DNA of 10,000 nucleotides from Halisarca cf. caerulea (Eukaryota; Porifera; Demospongiae; Chondrillida; Halisarcidae): NCBI GenBank assembly GCA_963170055.1, contig CAUJGJ010000203.1, positions 26,201 to 36,200 of the forward strand, read 5' to 3'. Shown piece by piece: positions 1 to 8,330 of this stretch (position 1 is its first letter; each line of letters starts with the position of its first letter). The notes under the pieces were generated by a model. It saw only the letters and a program-made list of their open reading frames with translations, ran no database searches and was not told where the DNA came from. The position numbers and the translations under genes were made by a program.

Positions 1-25
1 AATAAAATGCACATTGTACAATAAA
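1..25 (+). promoter_or_regulatory. Two AATAAA hexamers at the window edge
   Basis: AATAAA occurs at 1-6 and again at 20-25 on the plus strand. They could be poly(A) signals of a plus-strand gene to the left of the window, convergent with the minus-strand gene at 165-1040. In AT-rich DNA such hexamers also arise by chance, and no coding sequence is visible to confirm the idea. Confidence 0.2.
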
Positions 26-116
26 ATCTACACAAACCATATTATACATTTCTAGCATTACTGGAAGCAATATATATACTCACATACTGATCAGCAACTG
101 TTATAGTATGTCTTGC

Positions 117-134
117 TATTATTATTATTATTAT
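117..134. repeat. (TAT)6 trinucleotide microsatellite
   Basis: Six perfect copies of TAT lie 30 bp beyond the stop codon of the minus-strand gene at 165-1040, so they probably fall in its 3' UTR or flank. No clear AATAAA or ATTAAA hexamer for that gene is visible between here and the window edge. Confidence 0.8.
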
Positions 135-164
135 GCATACTACTTATACATATTAATTTTGTAC

Positions 165-1040
165 TTAACACCGAACCCTATATCCAGACCCACACCATGA
201 TTCACTACCACACGCCCAACCACAGTGCCAATGTTCACAACATTGGCAGGCACAATCATGCCTCCAGCACCAATCAGCCCAATATCTACATGGACCAGCA
301 TAATTTCCACAGCATCCCCAGTGTCGGCCTGACCGAGGACGACCACTACGTGAGCTGTAAGCTCTTTTGCTTCGCTCTTTCTCATCATCATCATCACTGT
401 CATCAGAAGGAATATTGAGTGACATCTTGGATTCGCCAAGGTCTTGTTCACACACAAATGGTCTCTCTCCGGTGGTGTACTCCATCGAAGGTGTGCATAT
501 GTCATCATCATCAGTTGCTCCCTCTATCAACCTCCTCACTGATCCAACTATGGTGCTATGGTACATGATGCTGAATGTGAGCTCACTCATTTCACTGGTA
601 GTCTGTAGAAACTTCCTGTACAAACTATTTGCAAGGTCTTCATAGACAATCTCCAGTTGGTCACCAGTGGGTAAAGATGGCATCTCACTGATCATGATGA
701 AGCTATCCTTTGCTGCCTGGAGGACTCTCTGATGCATATTTTCAATCTCGTATTGGAACTTGTCACTGATGGGAATCTTCAAGGTAGTGAAAGGGATGAC
801 ATCACCTTCTTCAATGCGGACAATTTCAGTTTTAGAGACAATTTCGTATTCTTTCTCTTCTACATAAAACCTGACAAAGAATTCCGAGGAATTACTCTTG
901 GGGAAGAAAGAGCCGCGAATCTCATTCTCTTTGCTTACATCTACTTCCAGCCTTCCACGCTTGATGTCAGTGAGTGGCCGTGCATCCACAACGAAGAGGA
1001 TGGTCAAGGCTGCTACTCCAATAACAAAAGGCCTCATCAT
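165..1040 (-). CDS. Secreted, furin-processed cysteine-rich precursor (paralogue A)
   Basis: This is an intronless gene of 291 residues. I chose the start at the tandem ATG ATG (1040): the frame is open upstream only from a non-ATG codon, and this start gives a clean signal peptide (residues 1 to about 20, ending VVDA). Residues 21-200 form a propeptide that matches the gene at 5589-6461, most clearly at IMYHSTIVGSVRR (158-170), followed by EGA, an acidic stretch, Cys182 and Cys197. An acidic linker (DDSDDDDE, 213-220) precedes RSKR (223-226), a furin consensus. Cleavage would release residues 227-291, with an Arg-rich head and a core of 12 Cys (243, 244, 251, 258, 263, 265, 267, 268, 273, 277, 283, 291) and seven Trp. 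An acidic pro-part with a basic, Cys-rich mature part is typical of secreted peptide precursors (defence, venom-like or signalling). I do not recognise the family, and function is not established. A TATA box lies 83 bp upstream of the ATG. Confidence 0.88.
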   Translation of the reverse strand: MMRPFVIGVAALTILFVVDARPLTDIKRGRLEVDVSKENEIRGSFFPKSNSSEFFVRFYVEEKEYEIVSKTEIVRIEEGDVIPFTTLKIPISDKFQYEIENMHQRVLQAAKDSFIMISEMPSLPTGDQLEIVYEDLANSLYRKFLQTTSEMSELTFSIMYHSTIVGSVRRLIEGATDDDDICTPSMEYTTGERPFVCEQDLGESKMSLNIPSDDSDDDDEKERSKRAYSSRSGRPRSGRHWGCCGNYAGPCRYWADWCWRHDCACQCCEHWHCGWACGSESWCGSGYRVRC

Positions 1041-1122
1041 ATTTGAAAATTCTCTCAACTATATTCTATTGTGCTGCAGTTATAGTGTGATTTTTATGCT
1101 GAAATGTGAAGCAGCTATCAAT

Positions 1123-1130
1123 CTTTTATA
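1123..1130 (-). promoter_or_regulatory. TATA box of paralogue A
   Basis: On the minus strand this reads TATAAAAG, a consensus TATA box, ending 83 bp before the ATG at 1040. A start of transcription about 30 bp downstream would leave a 5' UTR of roughly 50-60 nt without an intron. The paralogue at 5589-6461 has TATATAAG 81 bp before its ATG, so the spacing is shared, which supports both calls. Confidence 0.6.
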
Positions 1131-1146
1131 GAAACTGGCAGTACAA

Positions 1147-1570
1147 AAAAATGAATAACTTTGAACTTAGGGAATTCAACAAGAAAGCAAATATGCTGAC
1201 GTAATTGTAAGAACTTTTCATTGCAAAACCATCAGGGACAAACCTATTACATTGGAACTACCTTTGAGCTACGGTGTGGACCCACTTCCAAAGCAATGTA
1301 TTCATGCATATGTCTCGTGCGTGAAGGGTTATGATAACGAAAATACATACGTCTCATGGGTGAAGGGTTATGATAACTTCTGGATTTATGCAAACAAACA
1401 TATACACATACTAATCATAATTATTATTGTATTGTCATTCCTATAATAATGTAATTTATTATAATTCCCCCCACTATTTCATAAAGATACTCAAGTTAAG
1501 TGCCAAAATGAATAAATTTGAACTAAATTGTAAGGGAATTCATAAAACATGATGCTGACATTATGTAATA
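1147..1570 (+). repeat. Diverged direct duplication (two arms of about 65 bp)
   Basis: The arm at 1147-1210 and the arm at 1505-1570 share, in order, AAAATGAATAA, TTTGAACT, a GGGAATTCA segment and ATGCTGACA/G with a following GTAAT, separated by small indels. They lie about 360 bp apart in the upstream region of paralogue A. They could be remnants of a duplicated or dispersed element. I see no coding content between them beyond the 39-bp tandem repeat. Confidence 0.5.
1307..1377 (+). repeat. 39-bp tandem duplication
   Basis: Two 32-bp copies (1307-1338 and 1346-1377) differ at three positions and are offset by 39 bp. Each ends in GTGAAGGGTTATGATAAC or GGTGAAGGGTTATGATAAC. Because 39 is a multiple of three, one plus-strand frame shows a repeated peptide (YVSxVKGYDN), but that frame has no ATG upstream, so I do not call it a gene. 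Confidence 0.75.
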
Positions 1571-2299
1571 ACTATTACATTAATGTTGTATCATTATCCC
1601 AACTGTTACATAGACTAAGTATACGTATACATACAGGCTTATTTACTGGCGGCCATTTTTTCTTGTAATCCCCATCATGATCACATGCATATGAACATAT
1701 TGATCTATTAGCTACAGAAACTGCTATATAACTGTCAGCTACACCACGATGTGTATGGTCTTAATTAAATGGAATATATAGTTGTCAATTGATCGGAAGG
1801 AAATGTATTAGGAAAAGGGAACTCGTACGAGGATAGTCTCGTGTTGCCACTGGCGACGCACGAGACTACACGAGGACACATCGCATTATGTGAAAGCCAT
1901 TGCAAATTAAAAGTAATTATTTACCTTGTCCTATTCCTTGCACAGACAGTCTAGCATACAGGCAGACTATTCTAGTAGATCACATATATCATGCAATAAC
2001 TCTGTTTGTAAAGCTCCCATCCAGAGTATATTATACTGCTTGTATAGAGATCACTGTTGAGAGAAGTTCAACATAATATATATATTGTAAGGCTTGCATA
2101 ATAGCATTGTATGCACATGCACACCCATAAAACCAACACATATCATTGTATGCTACTATCACAGCACACGACTGGCAACTCCACATGCACATTAATTCTG
2201 AATACGTTTAGACACTGCATATTATATACAACTACTCTACTTGAAGTCAACTACTGATGCATGCATTATAATGCGTACACAAACTTTCATAACATAAGA
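1571..2299. other. Intergenic AT-rich DNA without a visible gene
   Basis: No convincing reading frame or RNA gene is visible between the repeats upstream of paralogue A and the 3' end of the polyubiquitin gene. Apart from the hairpin at 1834-1868, it holds a 12-bp perfect palindrome (GCATTATAATGC, 2263-2274) next to an ATGCATGCAT stretch. Confidence 0.5.
1834..1868. repeat. GC-richer inverted repeat (10-bp perfect stem)
   Basis: TAGTCTCGTG (1834-1843) and CACGAGACTA (1859-1868) are perfect reverse complements around a 15-nt loop, which can itself pair GCC with GGC. The surrounding 1821-1875 repeats ACGAGG/CTCGT words and is richer in CpG than its neighbourhood. It may be a small hairpin element or MITE end. 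No flanking target duplication was recognised. Confidence 0.65.
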
Positions 2300-2305
2300 T
2301 TTAAT
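2300..2305 (-). terminator. Poly(A) signal ATTAAA for polyubiquitin
   Basis: On the minus strand this reads ATTAAA, the commonest natural variant of AATAAA, about 72 nt after the polyubiquitin stop codon. No AATAAA lies nearer. The assignment rests on position and motif only. Confidence 0.4.
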
Positions 2306-2376
2306 CAGCAATATCAATATGGCAGGTAAGGGATACACATCTGCATACATAGTTTATGTCAGAGCTGTTTGTCAGT

Positions 2377-3795
<1,419 letters not shown>

Positions 3796-3847
3796 TCAGA
3801 TTTTTGGCGGAAATTCGTTAAGTTGCTGAAGTGTAGAAACCGCAACC

Positions 3848-3854
3848 TTTAATA
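3848..3854 (-). promoter_or_regulatory. TATA-like box of polyubiquitin gene
   Basis: The minus strand reads TATTAAA followed by GG, 98 bp upstream of the ATG. It is in the right place for a core promoter giving a leader of about 70 nt, and is immediately downstream of the two palindromes at 3868-3905. Confidence 0.45.
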
Positions 3855-3867
3855 GGCGGTCCTTTCC

Positions 3868-3887
3868 AAATTTAGAATTCTAAATTT
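3868..3887. promoter_or_regulatory. 20-bp perfect palindrome in polyubiquitin promoter
   Basis: AAATTTAGAATTCTAAATTT is identical to its reverse complement over 20 bp. It lies just upstream of the TATA-like box and 4 bp from a second palindrome, which suggests a binding site for a dimeric factor. The GAATTC core puts GAA and TTC back to back without the 2-bp gap of a canonical heat-shock element, so it is not a standard HSE. Confidence 0.5.
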
Positions 3888-3891
3888 AGTG

Positions 3892-3905
3892 ACATTACGT
3901 AATGT
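3892..3905. promoter_or_regulatory. bZIP-type palindrome (TTACGTAA core)
   Basis: ACATTACGTAATGT is a perfect 14-bp palindrome. Its core ATTACGTAAT matches the PAR-bZIP/E4BP4 (NFIL3) consensus RTTACGTAAY. It lies about 40 bp upstream of the TATA-like box of the polyubiquitin gene. The match is seen directly; actual binding is inference. Confidence 0.5.
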
Positions 3906-4023
3906 AGCCGCTTTTGGAACAGCCCACACAATAATATGGCTCATAATAGAGGTGATATAATGTACCGGAACTCCAAACGGTGCACACTGTATATCAATGT
4001 TTCTATTCTAAATGCTCCACATG

Positions 4024-4218
4024 CTAATAATTAAAAAAGCAGCAGACCCTCTTACTTCCATAGGCCTTCTGAGCTATACCGGCACTGACTGAACTGAGGG
4101 CCTGGGCCGGCTCCACTGAGCACTGGGTCAGCTGAAGTGCAGTCTTTAACTCGGCACCAGTTGTTGAACTACTATATAAGCTGGCCCACCCAGGCAATGT
4201 GTCTCCATGCAGGCACAT
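4024..4218. other. GC-rich segment of unknown nature
   Basis: This stretch is clearly richer in G+C than its surroundings. On the minus strand it is open for 64 codons from an ATG, but the peptide resembles nothing I know. The same strand contains GGTATAGCTCAGAAGG, close to a Pol III A box, and a T6 run about 35 nt later, but no B box. A tRNA-derived SINE fragment or other mobile element is possible. Confidence 0.25.
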
Positions 4219-4297
4219 TCACTGAATCTGAATTACTGAAGACCATATTCAGGATCATTTTATAATGGAACTGAGATTCACTGACAGGCTGATGGAA

Positions 4298-4309
4298 GGG
4301 GGGGGGGGG
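4298..4309 (+). repeat. G12 homopolymer
   Basis: Twelve consecutive G residues. The length may be unreliable in assembly, and the tract is likely polymorphic. Confidence 0.9.
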
Positions 4310-4623
4310 TAATGCCATTTTCGCCAACTAATATACATAGGGTTGTTATCTTTAAATGATGATTCTGGTGACCTGTAAAGTATAATATAGCACATAGTAA
4401 TTAACAGAGTATGTCGTTTCTGATTGCACACCAGCCACTCCTTGCTATTTCTGATTTCTGACTGATGATCATCACTCCAGGTTTATGTTCATCCAATCAT
4501 GCAGTCAGAATAGTTCACCAAAAGTATCCCCACACATCACTATAAGCTTATAGAATTTGAACTACTAGACAAAAAACCTTGTTGATGTTATGCAGGTCAA
4601 GGAGTGCAGGTAAATTTGTTTCA

Positions 4624-4664
4624 ATGTTGCGGACTGAATGAACTGCTGAATCAGTCTGCAACAT
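4624..4664 (+). repeat. Hairpin with 14-bp stem and 13-nt loop
   Basis: ATGTTGCGGACTGA (4624-4637) pairs with TCAGTCTGCAACAT (4651-4664). All 14 positions pair in plus-strand RNA if one G-U wobble is allowed, while the minus-strand transcript would have an A-C mismatch there. The stem is shorter than that of a usual pre-miRNA. The element lies in gene-free DNA. Confidence 0.6.
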
Positions 4665-4849
4665 ACTTAATATGCATATGTACTCACTTTAAATTTCCAA
4701 AAATGTGCATGAGTACCATAATGCATGATATACCAACATACAGCATACATCACTTTAAGTCTTAGAATGGAGTGGCAACAAATAACTGCCTGCATGAAGT
4801 TTTGGGTATAACATAATAATATTGCGTGTGTGCTGGGCTTGCTTAATAT

Positions 4850-4923
4850 GGGGGAAGGGGAGCCAAGGGGTCATTTGCCCCTCCATCCTCCCTGACCCCT
4901 CCCCATGCACCCCCCATGCACCC
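4850..4923. repeat. G-rich to C-rich switch with G-quadruplex motif
   Basis: The plus strand has three G4-5 tracts at 4850-4870 and then becomes C-rich. The minus strand over 4923-4890 has successive tracts of G3, G6, G4, G4 and G3 with loops of 1-5 nt, which meets the usual quadruplex rule (four runs of at least three G). GGGGTCA (4867-4873) and TGACCCC (4893-4899) also form a 7-bp inverted repeat, and CCCCATGCA is duplicated at the right side. Confidence 0.6.
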
Positions 4924-5155
4924 TTGTGACCCAATTATCCCATCTTGTAAGTATACATGTGTATTCTGTATATTACACATATACACATGCACAAAACTTT
5001 TAAATTAATTGAGTATGAATATGTATATATGCATCGTATATAACCTGTTTGAGTGGCATTGGTGTAAAATATAGCCTAAGGTACCATTTTATGCTTTGAG
5101 AAACCTGAGACCTCCAATACTGTGAATGTCCACCATATATATATAGCTGCTCACT
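4924..5155. other. AT-rich intergenic DNA, nothing recognised
   Basis: No gene, RNA or structured repeat stands out here beyond short TATATA runs near 5137-5144. Confidence 0.4.
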
Positions 5156-5177
5156 CCTACCCCTACCCCTACCCTTA
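5156..5177 (-). repeat. Short telomere-like (TAGGGG)n tract
   Basis: On the minus strand it reads TAAGGG, TAGGGG, TAGGGG, TAGG, close to the animal telomere repeat TTAGGG but with TAGGGG units. At about 3.5 units it may be a small interstitial telomere-like patch or a simple microsatellite. Confidence 0.4.
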
Positions 5178-5279
5178 CATCTGATTCATTATTAAATATT
5201 ACTACTTTTTGCTCCTCTTCGATCATCATCTTCCTCCTGAAGAACCTGCATGCATGCATGGATGTACATGCATGTATAT

Positions 5280-5327
5280 ATGTGTGTGTACATGTGTGCA
5301 TATTATATTCAAGTGCATGTGTGTGTG

Positions 5328-5381
<54 letters not shown>

Positions 5382-5390
5382 TGTGCGCAC
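5280..5390 (+). repeat. (TG)n microsatellite
   Basis: Imperfect TG/CATG sequence surrounds a pure TG run at 5332-5374, ending in TGTGCGCAC. The alternating purine-pyrimidine sequence is a Z-DNA candidate. Short (AT)n runs follow at about 5400-5425. It lies about 200 bp downstream of the stop of the second Cys-rich gene. Confidence 0.9.
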
Positions 5391-5588
5391 TGTGTGGGAA
5401 ATATATATATATAGCAAATATATAGCACTAACGAAAATTTCTTACTAAGTACAAACTCTATTAACCTTAATTTGTGTACTTAATGAAATTATTCCTAACC
5501 CCTTGTAATAGTTCTTTTTCATGCAATTTAACTGAAGTGTACAAAATCATCTGTTGTGTGTGTCATTGATCCAATTGCAACAAATGTT

Positions 5589-5843
5589 CTATTCGCAACC
5601 AGCATCGGGTTTACACCCACCAAAGCACCACCAACTTCCACAGCATGTACACAGACGGTCATGGGCGTAGCATATTGGATTAGCATAGTAGCAAGGTCCG
5701 GCATAGTTTCCACAGCAGCCATGATCGCTACCTGATAGCAATGTATATGTTGTTACTCTCCTTTCACGCACAGGAGGAGCTGGGACCACGTCATTATCAC
5801 TGATCCTGATCTTGCTGCCTTCAGCTGTGGCAAGAAGGATTTT
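5589..5843 (-). pseudogene. Cys-rich module of paralogue B, in frame after a TAA stop
   Basis: This is the 84-codon continuation of the reading frame at 5844-6461, in exactly the same frame, ending at TAG. It has no ATG or signal peptide of its own. It contains RERR (codons 232-235 of the whole frame, counting from 6461), a furin-type site, then a module of 10 cysteines: CCGNYAGPC, then C, HD, C, T, CC, C, C, C. This aligns with the 12-Cys module of the gene at 165-1040, including identical CCGNYAGPC and the HD pair. It lacks the Cys after HD and the terminal Cys of paralogue A. The conserved frame, cleavage site and scaffold mean it was coding until recently, or still is by readthrough or splicing. 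As read, ordinary translation would not reach it. Confidence 0.7.
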
Positions 5844-6461
5844 TTAAATTAGCTCCTGAGAGCACAAAAAGAGAGTGCTGCCATAGGTGTAAGTTGGTGA
5901 CTCTTCACAGATTTCATCATCACTGACAGCACCCTCAGTGATTCTCCTCACAGATGTGACAATGGTGCTGTGGTACATGAGGCTGAGAGCAATCTCATTG
6001 ATTTCATTGTCCTCATGAGGAATGACCTTGAAAAGCTCAGCTACAAAGTCCTCGTAAGCTTCAAACAGTTCATCAATTGCAGGGAGATCGTAGGCAGTAT
6101 TGAAAGCTTTGTAGCTCTTGCGAGCAGCCCTGACAACCTTTTCTCTCATGCTGGGGATCACTCTGTCATGCTGGTACCTTGCTGGGAGAGACAACTTTAC
6201 AAAGGTCAAGACAAATTTGCTTGACATTAAATTTATGTCAGACGTGGACACAATGTCATATCCTTCAATGTTGACAGAGAACACGATACACCAGCTGGAG
6301 GATTTCCCATTTGGGTAAAATTTCCCACTAATCTTCTCATCCTCGAGAGTGCCCATTTGAAGGAGACCTCGGTTCTGTACAGCATTTGGTAGTGACAAAG
6401 CCGTAACTGTTACAGCTACCAATGGTAGAAGAACAATGCTGAGGTTGAGCTTCCTTGCCAT
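5844..6461 (-). CDS. Paralogue B of the secreted Cys-rich precursor, ending early at TAA
   Basis: The ATG at 6461 has a strong context (G at -3 and +4) and begins a signal peptide (residues 1 to about 22). The frame upstream is open only from a non-ATG codon. The 205 residues match the propeptide of the gene at 165-1040: GxFYP near 47-50, YDIVS (68-72), an AAR/AAK segment (112-114), YED (136-138), LMYHSTIVTSVRR (161-173), EGA, DDEIC (181-185) and FLC (198-200). The frame then meets TAA (5846-5844), five residues after that last conserved Cys, before the acidic linker, furin site and Cys-rich module that follow in the same frame. Counting through the stop, the whole frame is 291 codons against 292 for paralogue A, so nothing else is missing. 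As read, the product would be a secreted propeptide without its cargo. A 51-nt GT-AG intron (5865-5815) would bypass the TAA, but it has a weak donor and would remove the conserved Cys200. Confidence 0.75.
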   Translation of the reverse strand: MARKLNLSIVLLPLVAVTVTALSLPNAVQNRGLLQMGTLEDEKISGKFYPNGKSSSWCIVFSVNIEGYDIVSTSDINLMSSKFVLTFVKLSLPARYQHDRVIPSMREKVVRAARKSYKAFNTAYDLPAIDELFEAYEDFVAELFKVIPHEDNEINEIALSLMYHSTIVTSVRRITEGAVSDDEICEESPTYTYGSTLFLCSQELI

Positions 6462-6541
6462 CACTTAACTTCAAATACGTACTATGTCCTTTGCAACTGT
6501 TCACAAGTCGATTTCGATGAATCACAGGCTACATCAGGGTG

Positions 6542-6549
6542 CTTATATA
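6542..6549 (-). promoter_or_regulatory. TATA box of paralogue B
   Basis: The minus strand reads TATATAAG, 81 bp upstream of the ATG at 6461, almost the same spacing as in paralogue A (83 bp). The intact promoter suggests that the interrupted gene may still be transcribed. Confidence 0.55.
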
Positions 6550-6597
6550 GGAACTGCTGCATGATCAGAGCATGCACTATGTAATCTTGGAATGATC

Positions 6598-6675
6598 ATG
6601 ATATTATAGATATATATATACATAATATATATATATTAGATATATATAATATTATTATAATAATATAATATACTG
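6598..6675. repeat. AT-rich, mostly palindromic stretch
   Basis: An almost pure A/T segment built from ATATAT, TAATAT and ATTATAAT words, able to fold on itself in many ways. It lies just upstream of the promoter of paralogue B. No specific element was recognised. Confidence 0.6.
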
Positions 6676-7206
6676 TATATGGAGCCTAACAGGATGTGAC
6701 TGGTGCATGGGATAGTCTTCGGTATTGACAACTTCCCTAGCAACCTCAAAAGCATGACTGTCATTGATTGTATTTCTTTCCATATAATACGGTTATAGAC
6801 TGCATGAACACTTAGTCTATGAAGTACACATTCTCACTGTTGACTGTCACCTCAGCAGACTACGCTGCTGAGGCTGCTTGCTTCTTGGAGATTACTTGTC
6901 TAGTACTAATTAAGAAATGAAAAGCATTATGACCATTTTAAGTAATAGTCTACAGTTGCCCGAAAAAGATGATGACTCAGTCACTGCTTACTTTGTTGAT
7001 CCTTTTTAAATTGAAATTGATGAAATTCAATTGCATGTCCATACTTTCCCCCAGCTATATACATTTATGCAGCAGCAAAGCTGTGCATGAGTTGTATGTC
7101 ATGCATATAATGCTGCATGTTCCATATTCCATGCATGCACTTTCTCAATTGCAAGCAGCTGCATTGTAGCACACATTAAGCCTATTATTAATATCCACAG
7201 AAATAA
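6676..7206. other. Intergenic DNA without a visible gene
   Basis: Apart from the hairpin at 6850-6873 I see no gene or RNA. The one longer plus-strand frame here (6969-7169) is a low-complexity hydrophobic translation of AT-rich DNA. Confidence 0.4.
6850..6873. repeat. Perfect 9-bp stem, 6-nt loop hairpin
   Basis: CCTCAGCAG (6850-6858) and CTGCTGAGG (6865-6873) are exact reverse complements around ACTACG. It is GC-rich within AT-rich DNA. There is no T-run after it and no adjacent gene, so its role is unknown. Confidence 0.7.
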
Positions 7207-7317
7207 TTTGTGTGTGTGCATACATGCGCACGTGTGTGTATATGTGCATGTGTGTGGTGTGTCAGTGTGTAGGGTGGGCTAGGAATGTATTTGTGTGTGT
7301 GTGTGTGTGTGTGTGTG

Positions 7318-7679
7318 TTTGTGTTGTGTGTGCATGTATATGCGTGTGTGCATGTGTGTGTGTGAGTGTGTGTGTGTGTGTTTGTGTTGTGTGTGCATGT
7401 ATATGCGTGTGTGCATGTGTGTGTGTGAGTGTGTGTGTGTGTGTGTTTGTGTTGTGTGTGCATGTATATGCGTGTGTGCATGTGTGTGTGTGAGTGTGTG
7501 TGTGTGTGTTTGTGTTGTGTGTGCATGTATATGCGTGTGTGCATGTGTGTGTGTGAGTGTGTGTGTGTGTGTTTGTGTTGTGTGTGCATGTATATGCATG
7601 TGTGCATGTGTGTGTGTGAGTGTGTGTGTGTGTGTTTGTGTTGTGTGTGAATGTATACGCGTGTGTGCATGTGTGTGTT
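7318..7679 (+). repeat. 63-bp minisatellite units
   Basis: Five units of 63-65 bp and one shortened 45-bp unit start with TTTGTGTTGTGTGTGCATG, then TATATGCGTGTGTGCATG, then a TG run with one GAG interruption. The 65-bp unit differs only by one extra TG. The last unit carries GAATGTATACGCG variants and lacks the GAG part. Confidence 0.9.
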
Positions 7680-7712
7680 TTTGTGTTGTGTGTGCATGTA
7701 TATGCGTGTGTG

Positions 7713-7812
<100 letters not shown>

Positions 7813-7886
7813 TGTTGTGTGTGCATGTATACGCGAGTGTGCATGTGTGTGTTTTTGTGTTGTGTTTGCATGTATATGTGTGTGTG

Positions 7887-7969
<83 letters not shown>

Positions 7970-8000
7970 ATGTGTGTGTGTATGTGCGTGTGTGTATGTG

Positions 8001-8076
8001 TGCATGTGTGTGTTTAAATTTGTGTTGTGTGTACATGACCATGCATACATGCATGTGTGTGTGTGTGTGCGTGTGT

Positions 8077-8128
<52 letters not shown>

Positions 8129-8217
8129 ATGTGTGTGTATGTGCATGTGTGTATGTGTGCATGTGTGTGTTTAAATTTGTGTTGTGTGTACATGACCATG
8201 CATACATGCATGTGTGT
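8001..8217 (+). repeat. 157-bp duplication with TTTAAATT / ACATGACCATGCATAC core
   Basis: The block TTTAAATTTGTGTTGTGTGT followed by ACATGACCATGCATACATGC occurs at 8013-8052 and again at 8170-8209, 157 bp apart and identical over 40 bp. It marks a second type of higher-order unit at the right side of the satellite. Confidence 0.9.
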
Positions 8218-8248
8218 GTGTATGTGTGTGTGTGTGTGTGCGTGTGTG

Positions 8249-8309
<61 letters not shown>

Positions 8310-8330
8310 ATGTGTGCATGTGTGTGTATG

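Noticed and set aside
113..418. Plus-strand frame rich in His opposite paralogue A
   Set aside because: Antisense shadow of the acidic codons (GAT/GAC) of the real minus-strand gene.
440..490. TGERPF followed by Cys in paralogue A, like a C2H2 zinc-finger linker
   Set aside because: No C2H2 finger lies on either side, and the protein has a signal peptide. Chance match.
1252..1446. Plus-strand frame with a repeated YVSxVKGYDN peptide
   Set aside because: No ATG upstream in the frame. The peptide repeat follows automatically from a 39-bp tandem duplication, and the end is AT-rich low complexity.
3868..3887. Heat-shock element in the polyubiquitin promoter
   Set aside because: GAA and TTC abut without the 2-bp spacer of nGAAnnTTCn, so the heat-shock factor consensus is not met.
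4040..4110. tRNA-like GGTATAGCTCAGAAGG on the minus strand with a T6 run
   Set aside because: No B box (GGTTCGA type) and no cloverleaf could be found, so it is not called as a tRNA or SINE.
5589..5789. Phospholipase A2 resemblance of the C-x2-HD motif
   Set aside because: The HD pair beside cysteines recalls the PLA2 active site, but the module is only about 50 residues, lacks the calcium loop and has a different Cys spacing. The resemblance is too weak to name the gene.
6969..7169. 66-codon plus-strand frame
   Set aside because: Low-complexity hydrophobic translation of AT-rich DNA without a recognisable domain or signal.
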